Assembly: GCA_949825065.1 (NCBI GenBank)
Contig: OX463844.1
Location: forward strand, 1,550,001-1,614,000
Reading direction: 5' to 3'
Length of the DNA stretch: 64,000 bases
Source of the DNA: Odontocerum albicorne
Lineage: Eukaryota; Arthropoda; Insecta; Trichoptera; Odontoceridae
Each line of letters begins with the position of its first letter. Position 1 is the first letter of the stretch. Positions 10,171 through 20,885 of the stretch are shown in pieces. A program made the translations under genes and the position numbers. The notes under the pieces were generated by a model. It did not search any database. It worked only from the letters and a program-made list of their open reading frames with translations, and was not told the origin of the DNA.

Positions 10171-11405
10171 GGTCTTTTTTGAACCGGAATTCCTAATTTA
10201 GTCAACCAATATATCATTTAACTGTGATATCATTCAATTGTTACATACGTTAGTGTTATTCCTTTTTTTGTTGTTGTTTCATTAACATATTTTCTATCTC
10301 TAGTGAAAAAATATACTTTAAAAACTATTAAACAATTCTACTAGAAAAGGGAACATTTATGTAACACCCTCTATGCTATTAGCAGGGGAGGGCAAAGCAA
10401 TCTGTAGCCAAATTTTGCCGTATTTTTCAATTATTTTCATAAAGCAATTTTATCCAATTAAGGAATTGAAATTTTAAAACTTTATATTGAGTACATATGA
10501 ACTCCCCTATTACTGTGTTTTACATTAGGAATAACAAATCACCCTGCACAAACACCCCAACCTTAACGCATCTCGCAAATTGATGAAGCCATGAAGTAAC
10601 GGGTCCATCACCCACCCTCACCACCGAGCGTGAAGTCAATTTTTTTCCAATTTTCCAAATTCAATTCGCACCCCTAAATTGAAAGTCATCCAATTTTCAT
10701 CTTTTTCCAATTCGCAGACTCCGAGAGCTCAATGCGTTGTTACTTTTAAATTAATCTGTAAGCCAGATAACTTTTATAAAGCACTGCCTTGAACATTGAT
10801 ATTTCAGATCATTGCTATTTTTCACTATATGCTCAGAATCTGAATAAATGTTGACAAGTTGCAAATGTTTCTATCGATTATGGTTTGAGCTTATCTTAAA
10901 TCGTTTAATTTACTTATTTTACTTTCAAAGTTTGACTATATCCTGTCTTTACACTACGTTTTGAACTTTTCGGTGTTTGTACTGTGCGACTCCAAAGTCA
11001 ATTTACGTGTACATCTTGTTGAAACTTGTGGTAATATTAGCCGGAAATTGTATATTGCATCAAATTTAAAACTTCTACTGATTACCTAAAAGTTTGCGAA
11101 GTTTGTGTTCTTTAAATTTTTATTAAGAACGCTCTTTAACGAATCGAAGATTTCGTACACTAAACATATGTTTTGTAGAGATATTTATTGTTTTTAGGAC
11201 TCAAAACAACATTTCATCATGGCGTTCGAACGTGATTTGCAATGTGGGTCAACTATTTGGTACCCAAAAAATATCCAAAATTAGTATATTGGGATGGACA
11301 CCTGGTAAACGCACACGTTCCCAAGGTTTCACCGCTGTTTGCCGAAGTCATGTGCAGCCTCCCTCCTCTAACTACCCCCACTGATTTTTAAACGTTAGAT
11401 ACGTG
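10171..11405. other. Unassigned AT-rich sequence, 1.2 kb
   Basis: No repeat family, RNA or coding signal recognised on either strand. It is one of the longest stretches in the window with no visible repeat. Confidence 0.4.
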
Positions 11406-11409
11406 TAAA

Positions 11410-11885
11410 CTAAGGCAGAGAATGTTGAAGTGCTATAATTGGTCTGTTCTGTTTTATGGCTCGGAAACATGAACGCTGAAGGTTTATACTATGAATCGGT
11501 TGGAAGTGTTCGAGATGTGGTTACACAGGAGAATGTTTCGTATATCGTGGACTGATATGATCACCAATTCGGAGGTCTTGAGGAGAGCTAATTGCCGTGG
11601 ATAGCTGCTGACAGATATTTAGGTCCGCTAGATATCCTATCTGGGTCACATTTTACGTGGAGAGAAGTACGAAATCCTCCAGTTGATACTGATGGGTAAG
11701 ATCGAGGGGTAACGTGATCCTGGTAGAAGGCAAACATCTTAGCTGCGTAATATAAGAGACTGGACGGGGACGGGGCATGTGGAGGACCTGTTCCGGGTTG
11801 GGCAAAAGATTGAGAAGCCTTTGCCAGAGTAATTGCCAACGTCGGGAGGACCTGATAGGGCACGACAAGAAGAAGAAGATACGTG
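11410..11885 (+). pseudogene. LINE ORF2 C-terminal remnant
   Basis: With several stops and frame changes the plus strand reads GLSVLFYGSET, MNRLEVFEMWLHRRMFRISW, RISYLGHILRGEKYEILQLI, GKIEG...GRRQ and LRNIRDWTG. This is the familiar C-terminal region of an insect non-LTR retrotransposon after the reverse transcriptase. The end is a GAAGAAGAAGA tail. A minus-strand copy of the same family lies at 15485-15800 and has fewer breaks. The RT core is not present here, so the copy is 5' truncated and dead. Confidence 0.85.
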
Positions 11886-11904
11886 TAGTCCATCGGACCA
11901 GCTC

Positions 11905-12015
11905 AGGTATAAGTCAGTATTGTTTGTATTCCTCTGATGTTGAGGTAATAACCTAGAAACCGGTATGGTTATATCATTATCTTAAGTGGAAAAAAAGTGT
12001 TTGATTGAACAAATA
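11905..12015 (+). mobile_element. Penelope-like element tail
   Basis: CTCTGATGTTGAGGTAATAA CC then TAGAAACCGGTATGGTTATA is a degraded copy of the tail found complete at 31172-31632. It begins about 20 bp after the (GAA)n end of the LINE. Confidence 0.65.
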
Positions 12016-12239
12016 TAAAAACACGCGGCATGATTGATGGTTTGGACATAGATATGAATTAATAAATGACTTGTAATAAAGTTCTTATATCTAAATGATT
12101 TATAACAAATTAATGGAAAATCAAAACCATTTTTAACAATAAACTTGCATGTATATAGCATAGGTTTTCAAATCAGCATTGGCATTTTATATGAACTGCA
12201 TAATAAAGCATAATACATGAAAATTTTCTAGAATAGGTC
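12016..12239. other. Unassigned AT-rich spacer
   Basis: Nothing recognised. Confidence 0.35.
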
Positions 12240-12792
12240 ATGAAGTTTAAATACCTGGGTGTGGAGATATCTAACTGCAACGATCTGTATAATGAAGTCA
12301 AAGAACAGACCAATAAAGCAGCAGTTATCTCCGGATGCATCAGGAACACGGTTTGGGGCAATAAACACATGTTGGTGGAAAGCAAAATCAGAATATACAA
12401 AACATGCATAAGACCTGTTATGACTTACGGAATCCAAGCAAGAGCAGACTCTGTAAGAACAAAACACCTCCTCAGAACAACAGCAATGAAAACACTGCGG
12501 CCTTTCGTAGGTAGAACCCTTAGAGATAGGATACCTAATGAGGAAATCCGCAGAAGTTGTAACATTGAGGACATCGTAAGATGGAGTAGGCAGAGGGGAT
12601 GATTCTGGAGGGACCACGTTGAGAGGATGGACCCCGCGAGAATACCTAAGGTTGTAATACACGAGATTCCAGAGGGTTGTCGATCACCGGGACGTCCACC
12701 AAAGAGATGGAGAGAAAGTTGGACATCTTCGTCACAGGACCAAAACTGAAATCATGTTTAAACAGATCGCAAGATCTAGAAGAAGAAGAATA
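12240..12792 (+). pseudogene. LINE ORF2 C-terminal remnant (KYLGVEI / GRPPKRWRE type)
   Basis: A 120-codon frame starts MKFKYLGVEISNCNDLYNEV. KYLG is the last conserved block of the RT thumb in non-LTR elements. It continues through MLVESKIRIYKTCIRPVMTY and TTAMKTLRPFVGRTLRDRIP to a stop at 12600. The same frame resumes as FWRDHVERMDPARIPKVVIH and GRPPKRWRESWTSSSQDQN. The 3' end has AGAAGAAGAAGAATAAG. The element is 5' truncated with one in-frame TGA near the C-terminus, making it one of the better preserved LINE pieces here. The clade is uncertain. Confidence 0.88.
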
Positions 12793-12794
12793 AG

Positions 12795-13260
12795 AGTTTG
12801 CTTGTGAAAAAGTGCATAGCAAAAAATTAAATGTAGATTGTGCCTTTGTGAACTTGGAAAAAGTATATGACCGCGTGATGAGAGGCGAGCTATGAAAATA
12901 TTGAATGGGTATGGTATTGAATGTAAATTGGTAAGTAGTATGGCGTCATCATACAATGAAAGTAGAGCATTTATTAGAGTAAACGGTGCCTTGGCTGAGT
13001 AGTAATATCGAACGGCATGTAGCGATGGGAAACAAAATCAATGGAGGATTAAAACATTTCGAACCCGACTGTATCCAAATCTGCTAAGTTGATAGCTCAC
13101 AAATGTATTTAAGCACCAACTAATTTATGGGAGTGAAAGGTAGATGTGAAAAAAAGCTGACAAGAGTCAAATAAATGTTTTAGAAATCCGTGCACTTAGA
13201 AGAATACAAGGGACGACAATGTATGACGGAAAAGGGAATTAAATGAACTTGAGACTAATG
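12795..13260 (+). pseudogene. LINE reverse transcriptase fragment
   Basis: CAFVNLEKVYDRVMRGELWK corresponds to the FxDLEKAYDRV block of RTE-like reverse transcriptases. It is followed by LNGYGIECKLVSSMASSYNE and RAFIRVNGALAE, then after a gap LIYGSERW and a KKLTRVK stretch. The first catalytic Asp of the FVDLEKAYD block is Asn here, and stops and frame changes are present. It abuts the previous LINE, so it is an independent insertion or a rearranged one. Confidence 0.8.
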
Positions 13261-13307
13261 TGAGATGAAGAATAAATTACGTAAGATTGTTTATTAATTT
13301 ATCTAAC

Positions 13308-13670
13308 ACTTTTATTGCAAATACAATCTGGCGGGCTTATTGCCAGGCGGCAATCTCTTCCAACCAACCGGACAAAAGTAAATGAAGCAAGTTACGTGGT
13401 CGCATAAATCATTCAAATGACTATCCATCCCCACGAAATCCATAAACATATACGTAAGCACATGCCTACAACCCCCGCAAAAACGGACAGTCACCCGAAC
13501 ATTCTTTTTCATATAAAATGAGATATCATCAATCAAAAAGAAAGGAAGGGATGGTGGAAAGGAAAGGAAAAGAAAAATCAGAAACGAAACACGATATTTT
13601 ACTGACTAGAAATTACGATATTTTTCAGTCGCTTCTTAAAGCATACCAAGGACGGAGCGAGTCTTATATT
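13308..13670 (-). mobile_element. LINE 3' end, inverted copy of 8464-8850
   Basis: On the minus strand ACTCGCTCCGTCCTTGG, TGCTTTAAGAAGCGACTGAA and CTAGTCAGTAAAATA reproduce the plus-strand copy, ending in the tail TTGGAAGAGATTGCCGCCTG GCAATAAGCCCGCCAG. It differs by scattered substitutions. The two copies face each other about 4.5 kb apart. Confidence 0.8.
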
Positions 13671-14150
13671 GGTTTGTAACTGATTCCAGAGTTTGTAACT
13701 GATTCCAGAGTTGGTCATTGGTCCTGAAGTGAAGCCATGTAAAGTACAATAGATATTGTAAAAATATTTCTGGTCGGTAGGAAAAATCCGTCAGGTAGTA
13801 CTGTTATATACAAATAAAGTATAATGTAATACAATATTATGTGTGTATGTACGTATATCACATTATTTGCAGTAAATATTTCGTAAAAAAGTCACATTAA
13901 AGATTTTGCAGACTTTTCCTTTTCCATAAAAGTTCATACTTTGTAGTGTTTACATAGAACAGAGTAGTGAAGTGTCGGGAACAATGCCGGATGCAGCGCG
14001 CAGTGCACAACAATTCCCGGAAGCTGCGCCATTGATTCCCGTGCCGGTAGTGTGATTAATTCTCTCGCGCCCCCCGCGGTGATATCGGGAGGTGCTGTGG
14101 CAAAGGGGGAAAGGTGGTAACACCAATGGGTGCATTGGAAAAACATTGTT
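13671..14150. other. Unassigned; GC-rich patch at 13975-14115
   Basis: 13675-13720 holds a short direct repeat (GTTTGTAACTGATTCCAGAG twice). 13975-14115 is unusually GC-rich for the window and matches none of the repeats seen; I can assign no function. Confidence 0.4.
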
Positions 14151-14154
14151 ACTG

Positions 14155-14610
14155 TTAACACGGCGAAACCGTGTACAACATAATTTGAACAACAAATTTC
14201 ATAGAACTAAGAATCTCACATCTGACTTTAACTCTAAATGGGTAGTAAAAATCTCAGATTATTTGGTCGAAACATGTATTTTAAATGACTAGTGACTGTT
14301 TCTCGTGTAAAAATAAATAAAACAATACCATAGTAGGTTCGAATCCCAAATAAAACGCCTTTGAGGAGTCTCTGTAAACGATGTTATATAAATTGACCTT
14401 TTTTTATTATTTTATGTTACTATTATTGTTTGGACACGTTGAACTGATAGTTGGCAAAAGACTGATTAACCAAATCCCTTTTGACTGACGAAAAAAAATA
14501 ATAAAAAAAACTAATAACACGACGGAACCGAGTACAACATGATTTGAACAAATTTCATAAAACTAAGTCAGTTTACTTGGTCGAGACATGTATTTTAAAT
14601 GACGAATAAC
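14155..14610. repeat. Direct duplication flanking a SINE-like block
   Basis: 14155-14290 (AACACGGCGAAACCGTGTAC ... CATGTATTTTAAATGAC) is repeated in shorter form at about 14516-14602 (AACACGACGGAACCGAGTAC ... CATGTATTTTAAATGAC). Between them sits the SINE-like unit at 14308-14500. Confidence 0.75.
14308..14500 (+). mobile_element. SINE-like repeat (family III)
   Basis: TGTAAAAATAAATAAAACAA, then ACCATAGTAGGTTCGAATCC (a B-box-like block), TTGAGGAGTCTCTGTAAACG and GACTGATTAACCAAA recur at 18531-18735, and in part on the minus strand at 39005-39100. The B box suggests a Pol III origin. No A box is clear. Confidence 0.65.
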
Positions 14611-14925
14611 TTTCTCACGAATAGTAATATAAATGCTTTAAACTTTACCACAATTTATTGTATTTACAACATATCTTTATTTTTATGTACTAAACTTCAC
14701 TTCCATGCCTGTATAAACCCCTTTAATCGGATTACAGTGCTGGTCCTAAGCTCAGGTAAAGGAGGAGCGACTACTTCCCTATTTTTCTCCATTCTCTTTA
14801 AATTTATCCATCATTTTCAATCCTCTAACTATTATCAACGAGGGCTAAATTTACTGCAAACAACTTCTTTGTAACGCTTTAATTATTCTTCCCTCATCCT
14901 TACCCATAATATTACCCAAACGACA
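14611..14925. other. Unassigned sequence
   Basis: No feature supported; the 91-codon frame 14599-14874 has no recognisable family motif. Confidence 0.35.
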
Positions 14926-14929
14926 GTGT

Positions 14930-15060
14930 GCTCCTATCGTCTCACTTCGATATGCCATCGGATCCAATAGAATGGTGTGACCGGTGAGTTTAGTGTTGAG
15001 TGCAAAAACTCACTAACTTTGAACAAACTCCACGACTCACTCGACTTCGCTTTATGACTT
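14930..15060 (+). mobile_element. SINE family II body fragment
   Basis: ATGCCATCGGATCCAATAGA, GACCGGTGAGTTTAGTG and AAACTCACTAACTTTGAA match the body seen at 50902-51215 and 5335-5480. Confidence 0.65.
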
Positions 15061-15220
15061 AACAAAATATAGAAAAAATGCGATAGAAGTAGCAATAGTT
15101 GAGAAATATCTACGTCCTTCAATGCGAGAACATTGGTTGAAGATCAGATGATTAAGAATATTTTAGTGAACTTAATTGTGTGTTTTGTTTCTACTTAAGA
15201 TAGTGACATGCATGGTGCGT

Positions 15221-15385
15221 GAGGTGCATGTCCACGTGGTAACGCACTGGACTTATGTACGGAAAGGCGTCGGTTCGAACCCCGTGATGTGCTACTCCCC
15301 TCAAACGATACAGGTCCTTTTTCGGCCTAGTGTTCGAGGGTATAAGGATACCTATGACTTTGGTCACATCTCTTCTTTTAAAAAA
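15221..15385 (+). mobile_element. tRNA-derived SINE (family II) head
   Basis: GAGGTGCATGTCCACGTGGT ... ACGCACTGGACTT carries an A-box-like block and GGTTCGAACCCCGTG is a clear B box. The body runs to CTTTTAAAAAAAATACC, where a Penelope-like tail starts. It is not a tRNA gene because no acceptor stem or complete cloverleaf is seen. Confidence 0.8.
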
Positions 15386-15450
15386 AATACCCTATCGGTT
15401 TCAAGGTTTTAACCTCATTATCAGGTGAGCACAAGGAAAACTGAATTATA
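15386..15450 (-). mobile_element. Penelope-like tail fragment
   Basis: On the minus strand GTGCTCACCTGATAATGAGG TTAAAACCTTGAAACCGATAGGG matches the Penelope-like tail family. Confidence 0.65.
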
Positions 15451-15484
15451 CATAGGTTAGCAACGACGTACTAATCTTCTTCTT

Positions 15485-15800
15485 CTTCCTAGTGTCATGT
15501 CAGGTCCCTCCAACGTTGACTATCACCTGAGAGTAGGCATATGTATCCCCGGTAGCCCGAAAAATATCCCCAACGTTCCTTATACCAGTCCAATTACGTA
15601 TATTGCGGAGCCAGGAGATTTGCCTCCTGCCAACACCTCTTTGACCTTCTATTTTGCCTTGAATGATCAGGTGCAGTAATTTGTAATTTTCTCTTCTAAG
15701 ACCATGACCCAAATAGGACACCTTTCGGATTTTAATATTAGTCAGCAACTCTCTATCAACTTTGGCTCTTTGAAGAACCTTTGTGCTGCTGACCATATCC
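15485..15800 (-). pseudogene. LINE ORF2 C-terminal remnant, longest open copy
   Basis: A 98-codon minus-strand frame (15796-15500) reads VLQRAKVDRELLTNIKIRKV, SYLGHGLRRENYKLLHLIIQ, GKIEGQRGVGRRQISWLRNI and RNWTGIRNVGDIFRAT. It is the same family as 11410-11885, there with more stops. The 3' end carries AGGAAGAAGAAGAAG on the minus strand. The piece is 5' truncated and lacks the RT domain. Known members have this YLGHxLRxxKYxxLQLIIQGKIEGxRGxGRRxxSWLRN signature after the RT. Confidence 0.88.
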
Positions 15801-15940
15801 GTCTACTAAATAAACCATAAACGCATCTAACAGTAACAAATCGAAGTCATCTGGAATCCTTTATTTTTAATCTACCTCCTCCTTCCATCCATAAAATATA
15901 TTACAAATTTTAACCGTTAAAGGCGTCTTGTGTGCCGGTG
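15801..15940. other. Unassigned spacer
   Basis: Nothing recognised. Confidence 0.3.
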
Positions 15941-15944
15941 ACAA

Positions 15945-16090
15945 CCTGGGTATAATTCAGTATTCCTTGTGCTTCCCTGATGATGAGGTGAAAACCTTGA
16001 AACCGGTAGGGTCATACCATTATCTAGTGGAAAAAACAGTGTTTTATTAAATAAATTACAATATCTTCAAACCTTCACTGTGTTAATAAT
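15945..16090 (+). mobile_element. Penelope-like element tail
   Basis: CTTCCCTGATGATGAGGTGA AAACCTTGAAACCGGTAGGG, then AGTGGAAAAAACAGTGTTTT ATTAAATAAATTACAAT. The plus strand encodes FPDDEVKTLKPVG, equivalent to SPEDEVKALKPVG elsewhere. In RNA form the core word is CUGAUGA, closest of all copies to a hammerhead core. Confidence 0.75.
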
Positions 16091-16939
16091 GCCTTACCAA
16101 AATATTAATATGTTTTTCTTTTTTTCAAGTGAATTTGAAAAAATGGTAACGGTGTAAATTAAAATAAAATTGGTCTGTATATATAAAACATCAAAAAAAA
16201 TAATACGTGCAACGAGCAAATTGCAATATACATGATAGTCACGTCACCAGGAGCACATAAAACAAGGTGGGAAAAAAATACCGAGGTCTGCGCGAGTTGT
16301 ACGAAACCATTACCCTATTGTGCGAGTTCAGTGTAGCAGCGGTCAATTTTACTGGGCGCGCCGCGTGAAATTCGCGGAATATTCGACCTGCTGAACCGTT
16401 GCGCCAGTTCATATTCGCACATTTTTTAATCCTTTAATTCTGATTTATCGCGACGTGTTATTATAACACAGATCCTTTTGCCTTTTATCTACACAAGCTT
16501 TGAATTTTCTAGTGTTTTTTTACACATGCCACAGATAAACTACGGATCCGTTACAAAACTGTGACAGTAGAATTCTAATTAGAAAATAAAGTAGACCCTT
16601 TTCAACTAACTTGAAATATTAAAACCAAAATATAGGAATGATTTAAAATAACAAATGTCATTTTATTCCGAAAATATAAAGGAAATTATGCTAGGTAATT
16701 TCTGCACGAATTTTTATTTTTTTTAAGTCGCTATTTGAAGGGTGTTAAGGAAGGTGAAAATCTTATTGTGTTTTGGTAAAAACTCATTTATATATAATAA
16801 TAATGATTTTAAATCTAAATCACATAAAAACATGTTTTTAATAAGATGATCTTCATCGGCTAGTTGGTAAGAAGTGTGTCTTCCACCTAGGGAGCTTGGC
16901 GTTAGATTCTTCATAGTACCAAAGATATACACATTATCC
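16091..16939. other. Unassigned; GC-rich patch at 16250-16410
   Basis: 16250-16410 contains GGGCGCGCCGCGTGAAATTC and stands out from AT-rich flanks. It matches no repeat here. No open frame or splice structure is convincing. 16860-16900 contains CGGCTAGTTGGTAAGAAGTG, a tRNA-head-like word. Confidence 0.4.
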
Positions 16940-17935
16940 AAAATCGGAAAGAAGTATCGATTTATTTTTCATGCTATATGTCCTCAGTGAGATACAGGCA
17001 AAAGCCGAGCTCTTGAGTGTAGTATTTTTTGTTGTTTTTTTTATGATTATGCGCGATAGATTGTGGAATGAACGTTTTGGTCTGTCTGGAGTGATGAAGT
17101 GTGAGGAGTTTGATTTCGCGTGATGTATTCATACGTAATCGATTGTCACTGTTTATCAGGTTAATGAGAATGTGCAACGGAGTTTTCTATAAACCAAAAT
17201 CGGAAAGAAGTATCGATTTATTTTTTCATGCTATATGTCCTCAGTGAGATACAGGCGAAAGCCGAGCTCTTGAGTGTAGTATTTTTTGTTGTTTTTTTAT
17301 GAGCATGCGTGATAGATTGTGGAATGAACGTTTTGGTATGTCTGGAGTGATGAAGTGTGAGAATTTTGATTTCGCGTGATGTATACATATGTAATTGAGT
17401 GTCACTGTTTGTCAGGTTGATGAGAACGTGCAACGGGGTTTTATATAATCAAAAATTGGAAATAATTATCGATTTATTTTTTCATGCTATATGTCCTCAG
17501 TGAGATAAAGGCAAAAGCCTAGCTCTTGAATGTGGTGTTTTTTGTTGTTTTTTTTATGATTATGCGCGATAGATTGTGGAATGAACGTTTTGGTCTGTCT
17601 GGAGTGATGAAGTGTGAGGAGCTTGATTTCGCATGATGTATACATATGTAATTGAGTGTCACTGTTTGTCAGGTTGATGAGAATGTGCAATGGGGTTTTA
17701 TATTTTTATATTTTTAGGGTTTTGTATCGATTTATTTTTTCATGCTAAATATCCTCAGTGAGATACAGGCAAAACCCTAGTTTACTGGGGACACGACAAA
17801 TGAAAGGCGACAAACCCAGGTCCATTCAAATTGTGTGTCCAAATTAAATTACCTGTGGTTTTTTAGCAAATTATGTATATTTCTTGTTATGTGTAAAATA
17901 AACAAAATTAAAATAAATAAATAAAATACATATAA
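16940..17935 (+). mobile_element. LINE 3' end with expanded 256-bp tandem UTR
   Basis: Three tandem units of about 256 bp contain TATGTCCTCAGTGAGATACA, GTAGTATTTTTTGTTGTTTT, GATAGATTGTGGAATGAACG and TGGAGTGATGAAGTGTGA. A fourth truncated unit starts at about 17725, then the common LINE tail TTTACTGGGGACACGACAAA ... ATTAAAATAAATAAATAAAA. Single-unit versions on the minus strand at 22541-23165 and 54308-55046 identify it as a 3'UTR. Minus-strand frames of 67-71 codons in each unit are similar peptides but antisense to the LINE, so I do not call genes. Confidence 0.85.
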
Positions 17936-18242
17936 ATGGGTATAAGTTTGATGTACCGACGAATAACAAAATAGGAAATTTAATTATTGGGGATAAATGT
18001 GAGTTAAAATCTTATGATCTTGTTTTTTATTAATGTTAATTGAGTTATATTTCAATTGAATCGTTTTTTTTTATTATTTATGTAATATATCAATTAGAAC
18101 CAACACTTGGGGGTTAATATTATTTATAAATAATTAGAATTCATAATGTCATTTTAGTTAACATTGTGTCTGCCTTAAAATATTAGTTATGGATGGCGTG
18201 TGTACCCTTAAGAAACACTTGAAAACAACCTTATTTGGGAAG
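17936..18242. other. Unassigned AT-rich spacer
   Basis: Nothing recognised. Confidence 0.35.
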
Positions 18243-18432
18243 TGTATACACTCCATACACTCCAACTAAAGTATACACTCCAAGTATACACTCCAACTAG
18301 ACATATACACTCCAACTAAATATACACTCCAACTAACTCCAGTATACATATACACTCCAACTACAGTATACATATACACTCCAACTAAAGACATATACAC
18401 TCCAACTAACTCCAGTATACACTCCAACTAAA
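18243..18432. repeat. Minisatellite with TATACACTCCAACTA core
   Basis: The core TATACACTCCAACTA recurs about ten times with variable spacers (AAG, ACTCCAG, CAGTATACA), so spacing is irregular (about 13-27 bp). Confidence 0.9.
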
Positions 18433-18457
18433 GCCGAATGTGTCACTATAGCACAGG

Positions 18458-18530
18458 GTTCAGTAAACTATGGCCCTTGGGGTAAATCCGGCCCACCGCC
18501 TCTTTTCGTACTGCCCGCGAGCAATACAAT
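18458..18530 (+). mobile_element. hAT-like transposon end fragment
   Basis: CAGGGTTCAGTAAACTATGG CCC, GGTAAATCCGGCCCACCGCC and TCTTTTCGTACTGCCCGCGA resemble the CAGGG(T/C)...AAACT-GGCCC end of hAT-family (Charlie-type) elements. Only one end is present; the second inverted repeat and an 8-bp duplication are not visible. Confidence 0.55.
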
Positions 18531-18735
18531 TGTAAAATGTAAAAATAAATAAAACAATACCATAGTAGGTTCGAATCCCGAGCAAAGCACCCTTGAGGAG
18601 AGTCTCTAAACGGTGTTATATAAATTGTCTTTTTTCATTATTTTAATGTGCTATTATGGTTTGGATACGTTGAACTGATGATTGACGAAAGACTGATTAA
18701 CCAAACTCCTTTTGACTGACCCAAAAAACCCATAC
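18531..18735 (+). mobile_element. SINE-like repeat (family III)
   Basis: It is nearly colinear with 14308-14500: ATAAATAAAACAATACCATA, GTAGGTTCGAATCCCGAGC (B box), CTTGAGGAGAGTCTCTAAAC and GACTGATTAACCAAACTCCT. It joins directly to the hAT-like end. Confidence 0.7.
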
Positions 18736-19067
18736 TTTATCTAATACAAGAATTAGGGGAAGTGGTGGTAAAGGATGTATGAGAAAATATGATAAGACCG
18801 AGAAAATTCAATTTTGAAAGAAAGTTAAATAGTAAGTAAAACTGAAATAACTGATTTAGAAAATGTATAGATATGCAAGGTGATGGAAATATGTTATGAT
18901 TGAAAAGTTTGGCAATCTGCCACTTTTGCCTACTCCAATAGGTAATTGGTTTGACGATATGTATTAATATATATGCATAAGTCTCTTAAAGAATTCATCG
19001 ACGAGGTTATTGTAGGCTCTCCACGTTTGTTTGTATTGACAAAACGTACGACGATACACAAGTCATT
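18736..19067. other. Unassigned sequence
   Basis: Nothing recognised. Confidence 0.35.
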
Positions 19068-19640
19068 TATTTTTTTTTTTTTTTTTCAAAACAGGCTTAG
19101 CCCAATTACTTTGAAAAATACAAGACATTAAAAAAGAAGAAAAATTACATAGAAAAAAAAAAAAATTATATAAAATAAAAAATAATGTATATGCATACAT
19201 ACGAGTATATACACACAAACATATGATACACATATATTCACAGTAACTTAAATACGTTGATGAGTGCTTTCTAATGCGCTCAATTTAAGAAGAAAATTTA
19301 CTTTTGCTTTTGGTAATGTGATATGAAATATGTCAATATCCGAAGCAGTCCCGCTCAGAAGAGTTAAGGCCCTTCCAACAGGCATAGCGGCTGGAAGACC
19401 CGTTCTTAAGAACAGTTCTTGCCGGCGCAGTCTAGTGTAATTGTTAGGAACATTTAACGCTAATCTTTGTAGTAATGCTGGACAGCTCGCAACTCCTCGA
19501 ACGAGTTTGACAACATATACCAGGAGACGCAGATCATGTAAACTACCACCCCCATTTTCACCATGAAGGCTCGAAATATTAAACCAAAAACTATGTCGTC
19601 TCTTGATGTGATAGTTCTTCAAGGTGTCTTCATTACCAGT
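19068..19640 (-). pseudogene. LINE 3' end with ORF C-terminus and poly(A)
   Basis: A minus-strand frame (19622-19248) contains LHDLRLLVYVVKLVRGVASC, PALLQRLALNVPNNYTRLRR, QELFLRTGLPAAMPVGRALT and DIDIFHITLPKAKVNFLLKL. This is the C-terminal block after the RT of insect LINEs (PxLLxRLxxxVP...RxxxLFxxxxxRT...SPLxRxxxLLN). The fragment ends downstream at a run of 17 T on the plus strand (19070-19086), the poly(A) tail in antisense. It is 5' truncated. The frame is open over 124 codons, which suggests a relatively recent insertion. Confidence 0.82.
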
Positions 19641-20885
19641 GTAGATATGTTGAAAGTAGCATTACCAAAAAATGATGCTGTTGTTTAAATTTATACAACC
19701 ATTCAAAGAGATTGACATAATCTAACATTTTTATGCACGTGTAAGGAAAGATACATGACGATCGTAAAACTGGCGTTTTTATTCCTTTTAACTATGGCTC
19801 TGTACTTCTTTTTAGTGGTTAAACCGCTGTGTCATGACTTTCAAAACGTGATTGTACGAATATTCGTACCATCGCATACATGTTTCTCAGTGTATTATAT
19901 GTGTTTGTCACAGTGGAAGTGGTTTGTACAATGAATGTAAACTTTTACCTGTGAAAATATACTTTTACTGTAGTAATCACTGAATGTAGAAGAAATCGTG
20001 AAATATTCATGTTCACTAGTGGTTGTATACTATATCTAATGTGTGTTAACCTGTACTAACTGGGATTGAGGAGGATTCATTTAAATAAAAAAATACTTTT
20101 AATTAACGTTTTTATTTATTGCAGCAAGTCAAAAAGTTATGATATTTCGACGTATATCAAGTGTTTTTTTTTTGTTACATTTATACTTCAAAGTACAAAT
20201 GTGCTTGATGTTCCTACTCTAGAACTATCAAAACGACGAGCAATGGCAATACACTTAAACTAGTAAATGTGTGATCAGTTAACACTTGTACATATCAACT
20301 GATTACTTTAGTTAAGGTATACTACACACACTAACAATAGTTCACAGTCCATCCGCTTTCACTGTAACATAGGAATGAAAGAATGAAAAAAGTGCTTTTA
20401 ACTTTTGAAACAAACAAATAAAGTGGGACAAATCGCAGACATTCCCCATCCCCCACTAGTGTCGCATGGCGAGAAGTTAAGGGGGCTGCAGGTGGGGCTT
20501 ATACAAATAATATTTTCATTTTGTTAAAAAGGAATTTTTATAGACAGCCATTTGTAGTGTTTAACCCCCGTCTACTCAACGCGGCGAGTTTCTTCTTTGG
20601 TTATAATAATTAGTTTTTATTGCTGCCGATTAACCTTATCTGGCCCTTACTCCTAACTCCCCATTCCAAGGAGACACCCCTCTCCAAACTGGCACGCGCC
20701 ATCCCACACCCCACACCACCTCGGTTCACCTTGCTCGAGTTAAAGTGACATTGCCTGGATTATTCCAGCGAGAAATCAAAATTCATCGTGATTTTCCAGG
20801 AAAACACATAGCTGTTATTCTACAACACTGTGCAATACTAAATACACATTAATTATAAAATATATATTATATTTATTATGGACGT
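19641..20885. other. Unassigned, 1.2 kb; GC-rich at 20560-20760
   Basis: No repeat family recognised. 20560-20760 is GC-rich (GGCACGCGCCATCCCACACC) and unlike the repeats. 20272-20345 holds ACTAGTAAATGTGTGATCAG-type semi-palindromic words. No coding evidence. Confidence 0.4.

Noticed and set aside
16974..17690. Three similar minus-strand ORFs of 67-71 codons
   Set aside because: They are antisense frames in duplicated LINE 3'UTR units; no start context or family match.
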